A DNA stretch of 7,312 nt from Xanthobacteraceae bacterium (GTDB taxonomy: Bacteria; Pseudomonadota; Alphaproteobacteria; Rhizobiales; Xanthobacteraceae), in assembly GCA_030037185.1 (NCBI GenBank), contig JASHRR010000724.1, positions 1 to 7,312 on the forward strand, in the 5' to 3' direction. Each line of letters starts with the position of its first letter. The first letter of the stretch is position 1. The position numbers and the translations under genes were made by a program. This document shows, one piece after another, positions 1 through 6,100 of the stretch. The notes under the pieces were generated by a model. That model saw only the letters and a list, made by a program, of their open reading frames with translations. It did no database searches and had not been told where the DNA came from.

Positions 1-2
1 CC

Positions 3-389
3 GAGGAGATTGGCACCCTCGCTCGTGTGCGTGGAGTGGCATCGGCCGTCACCCGGGCGCGTCAGAGTGCGCGCATCTCAGATTCGGCCGACGTCCACTA
101 CCTTCAAGTCAAGGGAGCGCTTGTGACATCGGCGGCGATCGCTGATGCGGACGTGCGTGGGGCAACTCTTGTCACGCAAGAGCCGAACGCTCAAAAACGT
201 TCGCACGCGGTGCGATGGCCCTTGGCGTTGGGCTCGCGCTCGGAGAAGTCCATGAAAATGCGCTCGTCGAGGCATCGTCGGCCGCAACCTCGATGTCACT
301 CCGCGGTGGCCTCGACCTCGGCTGGTGGCGAGCTGAAGACCTGCGAGGTTCTGCTATTTGGCAATGCACCAGGTTCGGCGGGCGACTAG
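3..389 (+). other. Open frame entering from left edge, possible gene remnant
   Basis: An open frame runs from the left edge to a stop at 387-389; an internal GTG at 27 could start a 120-residue product. Codon use in the first 190 bases is fairly GC-rich at third positions, as in real genes here, but it worsens after about 200. The stretch around residues 43-60 (ADVRGATLVTQEPNAQKRS) faintly resembles the core strand of PIN-like toxin proteins such as DUF4411, which would suggest the tail of a decayed toxin gene. That resemblance is from memory and weak. No ribosome binding site is obvious before the GTG. It could equally be the 3' end of an unrelated gene that starts outside the window, or noncoding. 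Confidence 0.25.
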
Positions 390-681
390 CGGATGGACCA
401 CGGCGTGCTGAAGGACGGAATTGATGAAGGGCGTGCGGTCCGCCCTGGCTAATCTCGGCTCGATCTCACATCCGTCCCGCCCGCGCCGGGCACGACGGTC
501 GCGGAAATCCGGCAATGCGCTATAGTTCACCCCACGGAATCCCGCGAGCAGTCGAATGGCCGGAAAAGAACCCCACCCAATAGCCTTTGTTAAGTCAATC
601 CGATGAGCCGGATGCATCCATTTGCCACTCAATCGACGGGGCAAATCTTGCACGCCAACCCGCCGCACCCTTGAGGCAAGC
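390..681. other. Gene-free stretch upstream of VOC gene
   Basis: I see no supported gene here on either strand. Open frames that cross it on the minus strand lack ribosome binding sites and recognisable motifs. It probably contains the promoter of the VOC gene that starts at 682, but I could not pick out a convincing -35/-10 pair. Confidence 0.4.
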
Positions 682-1212
682 ATGAGCATGAACAGCACAC
701 TCCCGTCCGCCACTCTGCATGGGCTTTTCCATATTGCCATCAAGACGTTTGATCTGGAATCGACGCGCGCCTTCTGGCGCAACATCATCGGCTTGCGCGA
801 GGTCGCGCGCCCAGATTTCGGCTATCCGGGCGCTTGGTTTGGATGTCCGCAACCCGGTGGCCAAGCGATCATTCATATCTACGCTGGTGGGCCGGCGCTG
901 GGCGCATCCGGGATCGCGCCGCGCGGGACCGGGGCGATCGACCATGTCTCGTTGTCCTGCTCGGGCTATCGCGAGTTTGTCGCGCGGTTCAAGGAGGTCG
1001 GGCTTCCGTTTCGCGAGTTCGTCGTGCCGGGAACGACGTTGTGGCAACTGTTCGTATATGATCCGAGCGGCGTCCAACTCGAGCTTACATTCGAAGGCAG
1101 CGTCGAAGGCGACGAATTGCCGGACATGTCACCCGGCCGCGCCTATGTGGCTGGCGCCGATTTCTACGATGCTGCAAGCTATCCGAAGCTTGGTGCCGCC
1201 GGCTTCAATTGA
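682..1212 (+). CDS. VOC family protein (glyoxalase/dioxygenase fold)
   Basis: Predicted 176-residue cytoplasmic metalloenzyme-type protein of the vicinal oxygen chelate superfamily. The start at ATG 682 is chosen because GAGG at 673-676 sits 5 bases before it; an upstream in-frame start at 622 would add unrelated sequence. The paired beta-alpha-beta modules are visible: first-module strand with His17 (GLFHIAIKT), helix ending in the typical FW..I.GL pattern (31-38), and HIY at 65-67; second module with His88 (IDHVSLS), then YDPSGVQLEL with Glu134. His17, His88 and Glu134 occupy the usual metal-ligand places of type I extradiol dioxygenases and glyoxalases, so metal binding is likely. A tail of about 40 residues follows the fold. 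The substrate cannot be read from sequence. The next gene encodes an AllA-family lyase on the same strand 127 bp away, so a shared catabolic role is possible but not shown. Confidence 0.9.
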   Translation: MSMNSTLPSATLHGLFHIAIKTFDLESTRAFWRNIIGLREVARPDFGYPGAWFGCPQPGGQAIIHIYAGGPALGASGIAPRGTGAIDHVSLSCSGYREFVARFKEVGLPFREFVVPGTTLWQLFVYDPSGVQLELTFEGSVEGDELPDMSPGRAYVAGADFYDAASYPKLGAAGFN

Positions 1213-1269
1213 GTCTCGGCGAAAGGGGACGACCAGTGGTTTCTCGCGGTTCATCGGCAACTGTTCGGG

Positions 1270-1298
1270 TTGACCAAATCATCGAAACGAACAAATTT
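1270..1298 (+). promoter_or_regulatory. Possible promoter before the allA-like gene
   Basis: TTGACC at 1270-1275 matches a -35 box. A weak -10 candidate, AAATTT at 1293-1298, follows 17 bases later. It lies in the 127 bp gap between the VOC gene and the lyase gene and overlaps the inverted repeat at 1281-1302. The -10 is poor, so this is tentative. Confidence 0.3.
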
Positions 1299-1302
1299 CG
1301 AT
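1281..1302. promoter_or_regulatory. 22 bp inverted repeat, candidate operator
   Basis: ATCGAAA at 1281-1287 and its exact reverse complement TTTCGAT at 1296-1302 are separated by 8 bases. The dyad lies about 40 bp before the lyase start and overlaps the possible -10 box, where a repressor would block transcription. The arms are too far from a T-run to form a terminator. No regulator family can be assigned. Confidence 0.45.
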
Positions 1303-1339
1303 CGAGCTTGAAACGTCGACACAATAAGGCAGGTCTACG

Positions 1340-1843
1340 GTGCGACGAAGAGTGGAGTTGAGGGGATCATTCTCGGTTAGCGCGACTGACATCGAAGCTT
1401 CGGCATTCGCACCCTTCGGAGACGTCGTGCGTGCACTGCCGACTGACGGGCGTACTGAATGGTCGGGCGCTTTGACGAACACCCGCGCCAACGCCCGAAT
1501 CAGTCTCTACACGAACACCGTGCGGGCGGTACGGCTGCCTGTCGAACTATCGGTAATGGAGCGCCATCCGCACTCTTTTCAAACCTTCATTCCGCTTGAT
1601 ACCAGTCGATATCTAATCTGTGTCGCGCCGAACGGCGCCACCGATTTGCCCGTGCTTGAATCACTTCAGGCCTTCATCGTTGGCGCCGGAACGGGCATCA
1701 CCTATCGAGAGAATATCTGGCATCATCCTATGATGGCGCTCGACAGGTTGGCGCAGTTCGCAGTCTGGATGTGGCGAAGTGGCGGCGATGATGACGAGGA
1801 GTTCGTCGATTTGGTCCCACCGGCCCGCGTACAAGGCCCCTGA
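1340..1843 (+). CDS. allA: Ureidoglycolate lyase (AllA) family protein
   Basis: Predicted 167-residue cytoplasmic lyase. Family members split ureidoglycolate into glyoxylate and urea in the last step of allantoin/purine breakdown. Recognition rests on the ordered family motifs: FAPFGDVV near the N-terminus (23-30), ERHPHSFQTFIPL (74-86), YLICVAP (91-97) and YRENIWHHPMMAL (122-134), the cupin-like core, then an acidic tail DDDEEF (150-155) in place of the usual D..CE. Length matches the family. The start is GTG 1340 with AGG at 1331-1333; the first 12 residues are not conserved, and GTG 1352 is an alternative. No other allantoin or urate genes are in the window, and the neighbour is a VOC protein. 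This may therefore be an AllA paralogue in another catabolic route, so the exact substrate is less certain than the family. Confidence 0.88.
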   Translation: MRRRVELRGSFSVSATDIEASAFAPFGDVVRALPTDGRTEWSGALTNTRANARISLYTNTVRAVRLPVELSVMERHPHSFQTFIPLDTSRYLICVAPNGATDLPVLESLQAFIVGAGTGITYRENIWHHPMMALDRLAQFAVWMWRSGGDDDEEFVDLVPPARVQGP

Positions 1844-1861
1844 GCGCTCCATTCGAGCGTT
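1843..1861 (+). terminator. Weak hairpin at the end of the allA-like gene
   Basis: AGCGCTC (1843-1849) can pair with GAGCGTT (1855-1861) around a 5-base loop, with one G-U pair, starting on the last base of the lyase stop codon. There is no following T-run, so intrinsic termination would be weak. Confidence 0.25.
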
Positions 1862-2097
1862 CGTGGCGTTAGGAGCAGGAGACCTGCGGACTTCCTGCGT
1901 CGCAACGATCCCGAGCGAAGCCGGGGAACGGGACCGCAGGCACCCGTGAGCCGCAAGCGTGGCTGACGATCGAAATTAGATCGAGCACGTTGTGTTGGGT
2001 GCCCGGTGAGCGAGGCGGAACTGCCCATAATAGCTATTCTGGGAAGCTGTGCGGCCTCCTCGAAGGCACCTCACTTACCAAAAGAGCGGGCCAGCCT
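1862..2097. other. Gene-free stretch between lyase gene and IS debris
   Basis: No gene is supported here. Open frames on both strands lack start signals and recognisable motifs. A short dyad CGATC...GATCG lies at 1967-1983 and contains the heptamer ATCGAAA also seen in the inverted repeat at 1281. This is probably chance. Confidence 0.4.
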
Positions 2098-2415
2098 TTA
2101 CTCGGCGGCTTCATCGGCCGGGTGCCTGGCGCGTACAAGGTCGTCGATCTCTTCGCAGCGATCTGCATCGATATGGTGCGCAAGCCACGTCACCCGCTTT
2201 CGTCGCCCGATCCCTTCCAATCGTGGAGGGCCGCGGTTGCGGGTGCCATGGCTGAGGGCGACGAACTTGTTCACAAGCGCCGCGGTCTCAGCCGGCAGTC
2301 CGACGGTGACTTTGATCTCGGTCGTCTTGCGGTCATTTCTCCTGCTTTGTTGGCGGTTACGTCCGTTTGGTTGATTCGGAGCAGTGGAAATCTGGCACCC
2401 GAATTCAGATCGATC
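2098..2415 (-). pseudogene. Possible small ribbon-helix-helix-type gene remnant
   Basis: The minus strand is open from 2415 to a TAA at 2098-2100, with coding-like third positions in its middle, but it has no ATG, and its only in-frame GTG lies inside the conserved-looking part. The segment beginning near 2319 (EIKVTVGLPAETAALVNKF) has the short beta-strand then helix look of CopG/Arc-type DNA-binding proteins. The C-terminal part is charged (CEEIDDLVRARHPADEAAE). An ATG at 2336, in another frame, follows AGGAG closely and would join this frame after a one-base shift, so a frameshifted small regulator or antitoxin-like gene is one reading. The opposite strand is also open (1990-2637), so the coding strand is uncertain. 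The product is not recognised. Confidence 0.25.
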
Positions 2416-2560
2416 TCAGTCCAAGACGACAACGTCATCCTTCGCATGCTAGAAGCCCACGTGTTTATTCATCGTTCTAAGGATCAGGGCCATTCGTCGG
2501 CTCCCATGAACGTAGCTTTTAGCGAACGGGCAGATCGGGCCGGTATGCACAGCGCTGTCT

Positions 2561-2695
2561 TTAACATAGATGCTGCACGGAGCCGTCGTCGCGCCAATTC
2601 GCCAACATCTCTTCCGCCGCGGCCGGATCAGCCCTGATGCGGGCGACGGCCATCCGCTGCAATCCCATGTGCCGGGCGATCTCGCTGACATTCAT
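2561..2695 (-). pseudogene. C-terminal helix-turn-helix fragment of a recombinase-like protein
   Basis: From 2695 the minus strand encodes 44 residues ending at TAA 2561-2563. They begin MNVSEIARHMGLQRMAVARI and continue with RADPAAAEEMLANW. This looks like the C-terminal helix-turn-helix of Tn3/Hin-type serine recombinases: a 'v-s-e-i-A-r-x-l-G-l-s-r-x-t-v-y-r-I' helix pair followed by a D-P-A-A-A-E-x-x-L-x-x-W tail. The catalytic serine domain is absent. Upstream the frame continues without a stop into an IS5-type transposase fragment (to 2770), so this is a junction product of rearrangement, not a complete gene. Family assignment is from memory of the motif; a generic regulator helix-turn-helix is the alternative. 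Confidence 0.5.
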
Positions 2696-2725
2696 GGGTG
2701 CCGGCGACCAAGAGCGGTTGCACGG

Positions 2726-2770
2726 TAACTCGCGGAATGCGTCGGTGTCATAAGCCTTGTCGCCAAGCAG
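2726..2770 (-). mobile_element. IS5-family transposase internal fragment (inverted)
   Basis: Fifteen codons on the minus strand read LLGDKAYDTDAFREL. This matches the block just before the third acidic region of IS5-family DDE transposases, where 'aDkaYDtdaFR' contains a catalytic aspartate. A TAA stands shortly upstream in the same frame (2774-2776), and downstream the frame passes directly into the recombinase-like fragment. The piece lies back to back with the C-terminal fragment of a similar transposase on the plus strand beginning at 2778. Confidence 0.6.
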
Positions 2771-2777
2771 CCTTTAA

Positions 2778-2940
2778 AAAGCCTACAAGGTCCGCAACGT
2801 CATTGAGTGCTGCTACTGTAGACCGAAGGATTTCAGGCGTATCGCCACGCGCTACGACAAGCTCGCCCAAAACTTCTTTTCCAGTGTCTGCTCGTCGCCG
2901 CCGTGGCCTACTGGATTTGAGCTAATTGAGTCCGGAACCT
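2778..2940 (+). mobile_element. IS5-family transposase C-terminal fragment with possible IS end
   Basis: From 2778 the plus strand reads KAYKVRNVIECCYC, then KDFRRIATRYDKLAQNFF, the highly typical C-terminal region of IS5-family transposases: Y-R-x-R-x-x-I-E, holding the last catalytic glutamate, then R-x-K-x-x-R-R-I-A-T-R-Y-D-K. Near the end the natural ending (LVAAVAYWI, stop TGA at 2918-2920) is found only after shifting frame by one base around 2888-2892, so the gene is frameshifted as well as truncated. A TAA precedes the fragment at 2775-2777. GAGTCCGGAACCT at 2928-2940 is a plausible terminal inverted repeat; I could not find its partner in the window. Confidence 0.75.
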
Positions 2941-3147
2941 GGCAAAGGTAATTGTTTATACATCGCGGTGTGAGACCAGCCGAGTTGTGGCTTCGTGCCC
3001 CTAGCGGCTCCTTCGCGCCTTTCTCTTTGATCACATCCTCTGGCGCGTTAACGCAAATCTTTGGCTCAAATCAGGGGGCGAGGGAGATTGCTGCCCCCGA
3101 TACGCACGTTATGTGTAGCGAGTGAAATAATGACGGAGCATCCTGCT
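2941..3147. other. Intergenic stretch before the 104-residue hypothetical gene
   Basis: No gene or RNA is recognised. The segment joins the presumed IS end to the next gene and includes a GGGGG-rich/CCCCC-rich pair (near 3075 and 3093) that could form a small stem. It probably carries whatever promoter drives the gene at 3148. Confidence 0.35.
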
Positions 3148-3462
3148 ATGGACAAGCAAGGATTGAAAACCCAAACCAGCTTTTCGCTAAGCCTGGACGC
3201 CGTGCGCCGAGCGGCAGCGGCCTACGAAATGGTGAAAGGAGCCAACCTGATACTTGAGACGCTGCCGACCCCGGTGTTGGAAGCGTTGCGCGATTACGCC
3301 AAAGATCGGATTAAGGGCAGGAACGGCCCAATGGTTTTGTGCGAGCGCCACTACGTGGAGCACCTCGACGAGCTGATAAAGCAAACACACGCCGACGAGC
3401 GACGTCTGCTGCATGGCTTAACAGGCGTCGTGCCGCCGCCGGATCAAGACGACAAGTCGTGA
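3148..3462 (+). CDS. Hypothetical protein, 104 residues
   Basis: A small soluble protein I do not recognise. The start at ATG 3148 is preferred because GGAG at 3135-3138 stands 9 bases before it; an upstream in-frame ATG at 3130 (110 residues) has no good ribosome binding site. Predicted composition is largely helical, with a helix rich in Ala around residues 16-30 (DAVRRAAAAYEMVKGANLI), a second around 38-52 and a third rich in His, Glu and Asp around 68-90 (ERHYVEHLDELIKQTHADE). There is no signal peptide or membrane segment. It lies 124 bp before the decayed HWE-type kinase on the same strand, so it might be part of a former stress-signalling locus, but that is only position. Codon use is like the neighbours. 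Confidence 0.55.
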   Translation: MDKQGLKTQTSFSLSLDAVRRAAAAYEMVKGANLILETLPTPVLEALRDYAKDRIKGRNGPMVLCERHYVEHLDELIKQTHADERRLLHGLTGVVPPPDQDDKS

Positions 3463-3586
3463 TCGTCCAGTGACCATACGCATACGCGGTCGTATCTACC
3501 CCACCCCCCACCCGCCGGAGAACTCGGCGCATAGCAGCCTATTGCGCATGGGCGCCGCTCAATCGGATGGACGACGTCTATTCATC

Positions 3587-4037
3587 TCAACAGCCCAAGA
3601 TACGCCGGATCGGAGAGCTTACGAGCAACGGATCGAGCTGCTGATGCATGAAGCCCGTCACCGCACCAAGAATATTCTCGGTCCTGTACAGGCGATTGCC
3701 CGCCAGACATCGGAACACAAACTTTGAGGCACCGAAACTGCTTCTGAGCGCGGCTGTCGCCCAAGCCATCGGTCTTGCGACCAATGCCGGCAAATAGGGC
3801 GCGCTGTCAACGGATGCTGGCCGTGTGGGCGTGAGCCGGCGGCTCGACGATGAGATCCACACGATGGGTTGGATCGAGCGCAACGGACCGCCCGTGCAGC
3901 CGCCAGAGGGTCGGGGCTTCGGCACCACAGTCATCCAGTCAATGGTGAAACGAACCCACGGCGGTGAGGTTGAGGCTGATTACGCTCCCTCGGGTTGCGG
4001 ATGGCACTTGACCTTGCCCGGCAGCAAATGCGCTTGA
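3587..4037 (+). pseudogene. HWE-type sensor histidine kinase, decayed
   Basis: Remnant of an HWE/HisKA_2-type histidine kinase, a class that relays signals to response regulators and is common in alphaproteobacteria. The phosphoacceptor segment is intact: RIELLMHEARHRTKNILG, with the likely phosphorylated His at 3659-3661 (family form 'E-v-N-H-R-x-K-N'). That frame stops at 3725-3727. The ATP-binding part resumes in another frame at about 3729 (APKLLLSAAVAQAIGLATNAGK) and continues through MGWIERNGPPV and GRGFGTTVIQSM, the G-box region. Lesions: most of the segment linking the two parts is missing with a frame change, the N-box is shortened (GLATNAGK instead of GLALHELATNAGKYG), and an amber codon at 3795-3797 replaces the Tyr after AGK. 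The end, LTLPGSKCA, may also be frameshifted. The sensor domain is absent. Not functional as a kinase. Confidence 0.85.
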
Positions 4038-4189
4038 GGCAAGGGATGATTGGGCGCATGTCGCAGGTGAACATGGCTGGCAACCCTCTGACAAGCTCGG
4101 CTGGAATCCCCGGTACTGCTATTCGGCTATCGCCAAGCACCTTGGACTCGTGTGGAGGTTTGAGGGTGCTCGCGTGGTGGAGATGACGC
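4038..4189. other. Junction segment between kinase and copC remnants
   Basis: Two broken genes converge here from opposite strands. The plus strand is open in one frame that would read on from the kinase end after a one-base shift (through GWNPRYCYSAIAKHLGLVWRF), but I do not recognise it and see no start signal. The minus strand loses CopC similarity at about 4190. The segment is best read as recombination debris. Confidence 0.35.
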
Positions 4190-4334
4190 GCGAGCTGGCT
4201 TGGGGCTTTGCCGACATTGCCGCCCACAGTCGGCTCGGCTCGAACGAGCTGCGCGTGGGCGCTCGCGGTTACGAATCCGACAACGAGACGGCGGATGACC
4301 CGGTGAAAACGGCGGCTGAACGTAGCATTGACAT
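4190..4334 (-). pseudogene. copC: Copper resistance protein CopC, frameshifted and truncated
   Basis: Start of a copC gene directly after the CusF gene. GGGAGG (4340-4345) lies 5 bases before ATG 4334, an excellent ribosome binding site. The first 18 codons give a signal-peptide-like start (MSMLRSAAVFTGSSAVSL), but that frame stops at 4269-4271. The continuation in another frame, from about 4281, reads VGFVTASAHAQLVRAEPTVGG and then NVGKAPSQL: the end of the signal peptide and first strand of CopC. Cleavage after ASA would expose His (4255-4257) as residue 1, the known Cu(II) ligand of CopC. A single lost base around 4279-4287 explains the break. Similarity ends at about 4190; the remaining roughly 80 residues, including the second histidine/aspartate copper ligands, are absent. 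Periplasmic copper carrier in its intact form; here non-functional. Confidence 0.75.
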
Positions 4335-4355
4335 AAGAACCTCCCGACGTTTGCG

Positions 4356-4658
4356 TTATTTGGATTTTTCGATCTTCGTCACGGTGTATTGGCCGTTGAC
4401 CTGTTCGGCATCGAACTTGATTTTGCTTCCCGCCTTGACGGAAGTGAGCATCGCGGGGTCCTGAGCCTTGAAAACCATGGTCATGCCCTGGTCCATGCCG
4501 AGTTTCTTGATCGGCCCATGTTTTATTGTGATTTTGCCGGCCGACTGATCTACCTTCATCACCTGGCCGGCGATCAGGTCTGAGGATGCTTGAGCGCTGA
4601 CACCCTGGGCTTCCGCAGAGAGCGTCAGCGCCAAGATGACTGTTGGAATTGGTCTCAT
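4356..4658 (-). CDS. cusF: CusF-type periplasmic copper-binding protein
   Basis: Predicted 100-residue periplasmic copper chaperone that hands Cu(I)/Ag(I) to a Cus-type efflux pump. Residues 1-22 form a signal peptide ending near VSAQA. The rest is the small CusF beta-barrel: GQVMKVDQSAGKITIKHGPI (31-50), LGMDQGMTMVF (53-63), then VKAGSKIKF and the C-terminal VTKIEKSK. His47, Met59 and Met61 match the His and two Met ligands of Escherichia coli CusF; the Trp that caps the metal there is replaced by Met55 with a one-residue longer loop, as I recall for other alphaproteobacterial members. ATG 4658 is supported by AGGAAGGAG at 4667-4675, 8 bases away. It follows the TolC-like gene by 50 bp on the same strand, so it is cotranscribed, and is followed by the copC remnant. 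Confidence 0.93.
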   Translation of the reverse strand: MRPIPTVILALTLSAEAQGVSAQASSDLIAGQVMKVDQSAGKITIKHGPIKKLGMDQGMTMVFKAQDPAMLTSVKAGSKIKFDAEQVNGQYTVTKIEKSK

Positions 4659-4708
4659 GTTGTGGACTCCTTCCTGATTGTCTTTGATTTGCTTGCTCAG
4701 TTAAGGTT

Positions 4709-6100
4709 TTAGTTGCCTGCGGCCTCTGTTTTGACTGCCAGCGGATTTCCGGCCACGCCGCCGCCAGCGACCGCAGCGCTGAGATTCACGCGCGCCAGCC
4801 AGAAATTTCGCTGCGCTTCAATCGCTGCGACTTTGACGGCAAGACGCTGCCGTGCCTCGCTCAAAAGCGGGAAAACGTCGATTTGCATTGCGCCGTAGCG
4901 AAGGGTCATTTGATCAGTGATGATCTGGCGCAGCGGCAGCACAGAATCGCGGTAGTGGATGGCAATGTCATAGGCCGATCGGTAGACCCGATAGGCGTCG
5001 CGTGCTTCCGAACGCACGTTGACCGCTTTTTCAGTCAGCCGGTTCACGGCTTCGCTGTAGGCCTCGGCGGCCTCACGCACGCGAACTTCCCCGAAATCGA
5101 AGACCGGCACCTGAAGATCGACTTCAACGCCGCCGCCAGTGCCATGAACACCTAACTCACGCTGAGTACTCGACACGCCCGAGACATCCAACAGGTTGAT
5201 GAAGCGGGTGGCGGTGGTAAGTCCGTAGGTTTTGGCGAGCGCATCGACTTCGCTGCGTGCTAACTGAAGATCGACGCGCCTGCGAACGGCTTCGGCCTCG
5301 ATGGGCAAGCTGTTGGGCCGCTTGGGGAGCGCCGGCAAGCCCTGCGGCAGCTTGATGTCCGAATGGTTGTTCCAAAGCCCCAGCGAACGGATCAGTGCCT
5401 CACGGTCGCTCGCCGCTTGCTGCTGCGCCGTCATCAGCCGGGCTTGAAGCTCGACGTAAAAGGCCTGCTCGCGCGCCTGATCGAGCTTGTTCATAGCGCC
5501 GGTTTCGCCAAGCTCCTTTGCGATCTTTGCCGATGTTTCGGCCGCAGCGGTAGCCTGGCTCAAGAATGTCGTCAATTGTCGTGACGCGACCGCGCGGTAA
5601 TAATTGCGTCGCGTTTCAACACCGACGTGCAGCGTCTCCTCGACCCCCCGTAGCTGGGCTTGATCGAAACGCTCGGCGGCGAGATCGGACCGTGCCGGCA
5701 GTGTGGCCACCGCCAGGATGTCCCCGACGATCCGCCCTTCGATATCAAGCTCGACAGGGGTCGATAGGTGGCTCAACGAAAAAGACGGGTTGGGTGGAAG
5801 GCTTGCGGCGATTTTCTCAGCTTCGGCGAGGCCAAGGTCGTTATAGGCGGCTTGCAATCCCTTATTGTTCAACAACGCAACCTGCACGGCCGTGTCGGCA
5901 GACAGGGGCGACGTAAGCAGGCGCTGCGTTTGTGCGCGTGCCGTCGCGGAGGCGGCTTCGGTGTCGATTTTGTGTGCTTTGGCCTTGACCTCGGGCTCCG
6001 CAAGGTCCGTCACCAGGCCCATCCCGCCGTCCGCGGAAAAGGACGCGCAGCCCGCCACAAGGCTCGCCGCAATAACCGGCAGCAGGACACCCGACCTCAC
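4709..6100 (-). CDS. TolC/CusC-type outer-membrane efflux lipoprotein
   Basis: Predicted 463-residue outer-membrane channel of the CusC/CzcC/TolC class, the exit duct of tripartite metal efflux pumps. The N-terminus carries a lipoprotein signal ending LVAGC (Cys18), so it is probably lipid-anchored. Two repeated OEP domains are visible. The first begins near residue 66 with TAVQVALLNNKGLQAAY, typical of metal-efflux members, followed by long Ala/Glu/Gln-rich helices. The second starts after the linker PNSLPIEAEAVRRRVDLQLA, with the strand VEVDLQVPVFDFGEVR and a final helical hairpin ending RNFWLARVNLSAAVAG. Length fits the family. The start is GTG 6100 with AAGGAG at 6107-6112; it overlaps the stop of the preceding gene (GTGA, 6097-6100), implying translational coupling. 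The CusA pump and CusB adaptor it should partner are not in the window. Confidence 0.93.
   Translation of the reverse strand: MRSGVLLPVIAASLVAGCASFSADGGMGLVTDLAEPEVKAKAHKIDTEAASATARAQTQRLLTSPLSADTAVQVALLNNKGLQAAYNDLGLAEAEKIAASLPPNPSFSLSHLSTPVELDIEGRIVGDILAVATLPARSDLAAERFDQAQLRGVEETLHVGVETRRNYYRAVASRQLTTFLSQATAAAETSAKIAKELGETGAMNKLDQAREQAFYVELQARLMTAQQQAASDREALIRSLGLWNNHSDIKLPQGLPALPKRPNSLPIEAEAVRRRVDLQLARSEVDALAKTYGLTTATRFINLLDVSGVSSTQRELGVHGTGGGVEVDLQVPVFDFGEVRVREAAEAYSEAVNRLTEKAVNVRSEARDAYRVYRSAYDIAIHYRDSVLPLRQIITDQMTLRYGAMQIDVFPLLSEARQRLAVKVAAIEAQRNFWLARVNLSAAVAGGGVAGNPLAVKTEAAGN

Noticed and set aside
354..788. 144-codon open frame on the minus strand
   Set aside because: It overlaps the start of the VOC gene in antisense and has no ribosome binding site or recognisable motif; it is explained by high GC content.
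1990..2637. 215-codon open frame on the plus strand
   Set aside because: It has no ribosome binding site or family motif, and it runs antisense to the ribbon-helix-helix-like and recombinase-like remnants, which carry recognisable patterns.
4002..4018. Sigma-54-like TGGCAC...TTGC
   Set aside because: The spacing is one base too long, and it lies inside the kinase remnant with no gene correctly placed downstream.
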